A stretch of 64,000 bases of DNA from Planctomycetota bacterium (GTDB lineage Bacteria > Planctomycetota > SZUA-567 > JAFGGJ01). Where the stretch lies: the NCBI GenBank assembly GCA_016930595.1, contig JAFGGJ010000022.1, positions 17,151 through 81,150 on the forward strand, written 5' to 3'. The notes beneath the pieces were generated by a model. That model searched no databases, was not told the origin of the DNA, and saw only the letters and a program-made list of their open reading frames with translations. The position numbers and the translations under genes were made by a program. Shown piece by piece: positions 61,149-64,000 of this stretch; the stretch's first letter is position 1; each line of letters begins with the position of its first letter.

Positions 61149-62171
61149 ATGCCCACGCGCTCCCCGGCCCTCCTGCTGCTCGTCCTCCTCGCCGGCTGCA
61201 CCTTCACGCTCAGCTCCTCCGATGTGGACCGCATCGTGTCCTCGGCGCTCAAAGCGCGCCGCTCCGCGAAGCCCTGCCGCATGGCCGTCGTCCTGGAAAC
61301 GCTTTCCGGCGCCGGCCTGGGGAACGTCCGCTACTCCGTCGAACGCGACCGTTCCTCGCACTACCTCTATGTTTTCGAAGACGGCACGCGCTTCTGGAAC
61401 GCACCCGACGGCCGTTTCTACTTCGTCTACCCCGGCCGCAGCTTCGAAATCTTCCAGCCGCCGCCCCCTCCTTCCGGACAGGCCCTCAGGGACGTGCTTA
61501 CGTACGTAACCTCCCGCTGGATCTCCATGAACCGGATTACCGTCAGACTTCCGGCTTCCAGGGATTCTTTCCGCGGCTGCCTTTCCGCTTCCACGCCCCT
61601 TGTCGAAAAACCTCTCGTCGCACGCACCGAAATCTTCGCAGAAAAGAAAACCGGCGCCGTCGTCTATTCCGCCGAATTCGACGCCGCGGGTTCCGCCGTC
61701 CGCTCTCTCTCCGCCGACAGCCTCCTGCAGCTCCCGGACGACCACGTCGTGAATCCGCCCATCCCCGCCGAATGCCCCGCCGACGTGTATTCCATGCCCG
61801 GCGCCTCCTCGACGCTCCCGCTTCCCGGATGGGCCTCCTGCTGCCCGCCGGTCCTCGACGTTCTTTCTCGCCCCGTCGCCGGCGTTTCGGACGGCAAGGC
61901 CGTTTTCGACTATTCCCGCGGCGGCTTCATCTTCATCCTCTTCCAGCGTCCTCTACACCCCGATGCCCTCCCCATGCTCTCCAGCCCCGCCTCAAAGACC
62001 TTCTCCGTCGCAGGAATCTCCGTCTCCTACTGGTGGCTCGGCGAAACCGTCTTTTTCCGCTGGCGTTCCCGCTCGCTCGAAAACACCGTCCTCACCAACG
62101 TCCCCCCGGACATGGTCTTCGATTTCATCCGGGCGTCCGTCGATACGCCCTCCGGAGACGGGGAGCGCTGA
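61149..62171 (+). CDS. Lipoprotein with RseB/DUF4367-like C-terminus
   Basis: 340 residues starting at the base after the previous stop codon. Signal peptide with lipobox (LLLLVLLAGCTF, Cys about residue 16). The C-terminal third (GGFIFILFQRP, then VSYWWLGETVFFRWRSRSLENTVL) follows the outline of RseB/DUF4367 lipid-binding-type domains: strand, small loop, tight turn with a Trp. The middle is beta-rich. Its position between two radical SAM genes suggests the enzymes modify, or deliver to, an envelope molecule, but this is inference. The stop overlaps the next start (TGATG). Confidence 0.65.
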   Translation: MPTRSPALLLLVLLAGCTFTLSSSDVDRIVSSALKARRSAKPCRMAVVLETLSGAGLGNVRYSVERDRSSHYLYVFEDGTRFWNAPDGRFYFVYPGRSFEIFQPPPPPSGQALRDVLTYVTSRWISMNRITVRLPASRDSFRGCLSASTPLVEKPLVARTEIFAEKKTGAVVYSAEFDAAGSAVRSLSADSLLQLPDDHVVNPPIPAECPADVYSMPGASSTLPLPGWASCCPPVLDVLSRPVAGVSDGKAVFDYSRGGFIFILFQRPLHPDALPMLSSPASKTFSVAGISVSYWWLGETVFFRWRSRSLENTVLTNVPPDMVFDFIRASVDTPSGDGER

Positions 62172-63073
62172 TGGCCGCCGGCGTCCTCGACCGCTCCGCC
62201 TACTACCTGTCTTTCGCATTCGACTTCCTCCGCGGCCGCCCGCGTCCCTTCATGGCCGGCCTTTCCGTGACCGATGTCTGCAACCTCGACTGCATCCACT
62301 GCTGGCGCAGGAACACCGGCGCCGGCCATGCCTCCTTCGACGCCGTCCGGAAGTCGCTTAAGACCATGTTCGACATGGGCGCGCGCTATCTCTACGTTCA
62401 GGGCGGCGAACCCTGTACGTGGAGCGACGGAAGCCGCACCATTGCCGATGTCGTAACCTGTGCCCGTAAAATGGGTTACTTCCATGTCGCACTCTGCACC
62501 AACGGCACCTTCCCCCTCGACGCTTCCCCCGATTCCTATTCCGTCAGTCTCGACGGCGCACCTTCCTCCCACAACCGCATCCGCTCCGGCTCCTTCGATA
62601 CCGTCCTTTCCAACATACGCAACAGCACCCATCCCAAGATCTTCGCCAACGTCACTCTCAACCGCATCAATGCCCCCGACCTTGAATACATGGCGCGCCT
62701 GCCGCTGGACGTCCCTTCGCTTCGAGGCATCCTTGTCAACTTCCATATCCCGTACCCGGGAGTAGAAGACCTTTCGCTTTCGCTTCCCGAAAGGGCCCGG
62801 CTCGTCTCCGAAGCGCTCCGTCTCAAGAGGCGCGGCTTCCCCATACTCAACAGCTTCGGCGGCCTGCGTGCCCTCGGCAGGAACGACTGGAAACGCCCCC
62901 TGCCGTTCTCCGTCGTCAGCGACTGCCGGGACATCTATCACTGCTGCCGCGGCCGCAATACGCCCGGCATCTGCACCTACTGCGGTTATGCCGTCTGGGC
63001 TGAAATCGCACTCATCCTCGACTTCAATTTCCCGGCCATGGCGGAAGCTTTCCTGAGGCTTCATTCGCGATGA
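62171..63073 (+). CDS. Radical SAM protein with C-terminal Cys-rich auxiliary motif
   Basis: 300 residues from ATG 62171 (TGATG overlap with the preceding stop). Radical SAM cluster CNLDCIHC near residue 36, in the TDVCNLDCIHCW form, with YVQGGEPCTW (GGE motif) and LDGAPSSHNRIRSGSFD following, as in the HpnH/SPASM-type superfamily. Additional cysteines at the C-terminus (DCRDIYHCCRGRN, then CTYCGYAVW) look like ligands for an auxiliary iron-sulfur cluster. Substrate unknown. Overlaps the formyltransferase gene by 4 bases (ATGA). Confidence 0.83.
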   Translation: MAAGVLDRSAYYLSFAFDFLRGRPRPFMAGLSVTDVCNLDCIHCWRRNTGAGHASFDAVRKSLKTMFDMGARYLYVQGGEPCTWSDGSRTIADVVTCARKMGYFHVALCTNGTFPLDASPDSYSVSLDGAPSSHNRIRSGSFDTVLSNIRNSTHPKIFANVTLNRINAPDLEYMARLPLDVPSLRGILVNFHIPYPGVEDLSLSLPERARLVSEALRLKRRGFPILNSFGGLRALGRNDWKRPLPFSVVSDCRDIYHCCRGRNTPGICTYCGYAVWAEIALILDFNFPAMAEAFLRLHSR

Positions 63074-63900
63074 AACCGCCTGCTCCACAACACCCGCACC
63101 CGAACGTGCGGAAACCGAGGACCGGCATAGTCGCCGTCGACGACGGCCTCTATACACACCGCTGGGCCGCCGCCGTCATGGACGATCCGTCGATCGACGT
63201 CGTCTTTGTGGCGTGCATAAGTCCTTTTACGGCAAGGAACTTCAACCCCGGGGGGGCGCGGGGCCCGCTGGCGGGTTCCTTCAGCCGCCTCCGCTATTAC
63301 GGCCTCGCGGATACCGCGGTCTTTGCCGCAAAGTGGTTCGTTGAAACGCTCCGCTGCATCGTTTCCCCAGGCGACAACTCTCTCGGCGAAGCCGCCCGCC
63401 GCCGCTCGATTCCAGTCTTCAGTCCTCCCGACGGCGACGTCAACGACCAGCGTTTCATTTCCACCGTGGGCCGTTACGAACCCGACCTGCTCGTCTGCGC
63501 CTTTTCGCAGATAGCCGGCCCCGGATTTCTCGCCGTCCCCGGCATCGGTTGTCTCAACGTCCACTTCTCGCTCCTGCCGCAGAACCGCGGCCGCGAGCCG
63601 CTCTTCCACGCCATGCTTTCGGGAGGGGATACGGGCGTTTCCGTCCACTGGATGACGAAAGGCGTGGACGACGGCGCTCTCGTGTTCGCCCGGCGCGTGC
63701 CTTCCGCCGGCATCCATACTCTGCACGCATTGATAATGCGCGCCGCCGCCGAAGCGCGCATCGTCGTCCCGTGGGCGGTGACCGCCGCCATGAACTGGTG
63801 CGGAAGCAGGACCGCGTCCGGACCGCTGCCGAAACGCAACCGGTGGCCTTCGCCGAAAGACGTCGCTCGTTTCCGCGGGAAAGGGTTCAGGTTCGTTTAG
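63070..63900 (+). CDS. Formyltransferase-fold protein (Fmt-like)
   Basis: 276 residues starting at an ATG that overlaps the radical SAM stop codon. The formyltransferase core is NVHFSLLPQNRGREPLFHAM (Asn-x-His and SLLP motif) followed by GVSVHWMTKGVDDGALV (Asp), matching Fmt/PurN-type catalytic N, H and D. N-terminal residues IVAVDDGLYTHRW are less conserved than in Fmt, and the C-terminal Fmt OB domain is absent, so it is probably a formyl transfer enzyme for a small molecule, such as an amino sugar, rather than Met-tRNA. It is the last gene in the window. Confidence 0.82.
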   Translation: MKPPAPQHPHPNVRKPRTGIVAVDDGLYTHRWAAAVMDDPSIDVVFVACISPFTARNFNPGGARGPLAGSFSRLRYYGLADTAVFAAKWFVETLRCIVSPGDNSLGEAARRRSIPVFSPPDGDVNDQRFISTVGRYEPDLLVCAFSQIAGPGFLAVPGIGCLNVHFSLLPQNRGREPLFHAMLSGGDTGVSVHWMTKGVDDGALVFARRVPSAGIHTLHALIMRAAAEARIVVPWAVTAAMNWCGSRTASGPLPKRNRWPSPKDVARFRGKGFRFV

Positions 63901-64000
63901 TGCCGCGGCGCGCCAGCAAATTCCGTGCCAGAGGTCCGAATCTACTATAAGAGTATACGACACACGCGTGAAAACGGCCCGAAAACGTCTACAGGATCGC

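Overview
The window is GC-rich bacterial chromosome, densely coding, from an organism with an outer membrane: it has a TonB-dependent receptor, an Mla (MCE) lipid transport locus, secretins, many lipoproteins and ExbB/ExbD. Several families together point to the PVC superphylum (Planctomycetota, Verrucomicrobiota, Lentisphaerota and relatives): an Akkermansia-type pilus-like gene order (PilM, PilN and PilO-like proteins with TPR-containing secretins), a YdjY-domain protein, a GspG-like tail on a membrane protein, and DUF1961 and deacetylase-like sugar proteins. I cannot fix the phylum from sequence alone.

Layout. 1-2.4 kb: end of a PfkB sugar kinase gene and glnS. 2.6-11.9 kb: an Mla-type operon (permease, PHP phosphoesterase, secreted protein, ATPase, a WP-repeat lipoprotein, MCE protein) followed by a YchF-like GTPase. 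11.9-17.9 kb: a bifunctional-nuclease-family protein, an RDD protein, a spermidine-synthase-like membrane protein, a deacetylase-like protein and a lipoprotein. 18-30.4 kb: mostly unlinked genes (SDR oxidoreductase, zinc-ribbon membrane protein, channel-like TrkA-N protein, six-repeat TPR-like protein, DUF1961, TonB receptor, ankyrin protein, recJ, DUF457 hydrolase, barrel-like lipoprotein). 30.4-31.0 kb: the only sizeable gene-free stretch.

31-48.5 kb is the most distinctive region: two long co-oriented transcription units encoding a PilM-PilN fusion, a PilO-like protein, an Amuc_1099-like protein, two tandem paralogous secretins, a 1233-residue secreted TPR protein, a second TPR protein, ExbB and three ExbD paralogs. 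No pilus ATPase, pilin or PilC is present. I suggest a trans-envelope machine in which a proton-driven ExbB/D motor may stand in for, or add to, a PilB-type ATPase. A YdjY protein and a membrane protein follow.

50-64 kb holds mixed small operons: a URO-D/DUF2007/cupin unit, an SGNH hydrolase, a large esterase-like protein, a CYTH protein coupled to a pilin-like protein, tRNA-Gly with an HNH protein, a WD40 protein, and an operon of a HemN-like radical SAM enzyme, a lipoprotein, a second radical SAM enzyme and a formyltransferase that ends at 63900.

At the largest scale, the plus strand is strongly G-rich on the left and strongly C-rich on the right whatever the gene orientation, with near balance around 12-32 kb. 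That is the pattern expected around a replication terminus. No insertion sequence, integrase, CRISPR array or rRNA was seen.
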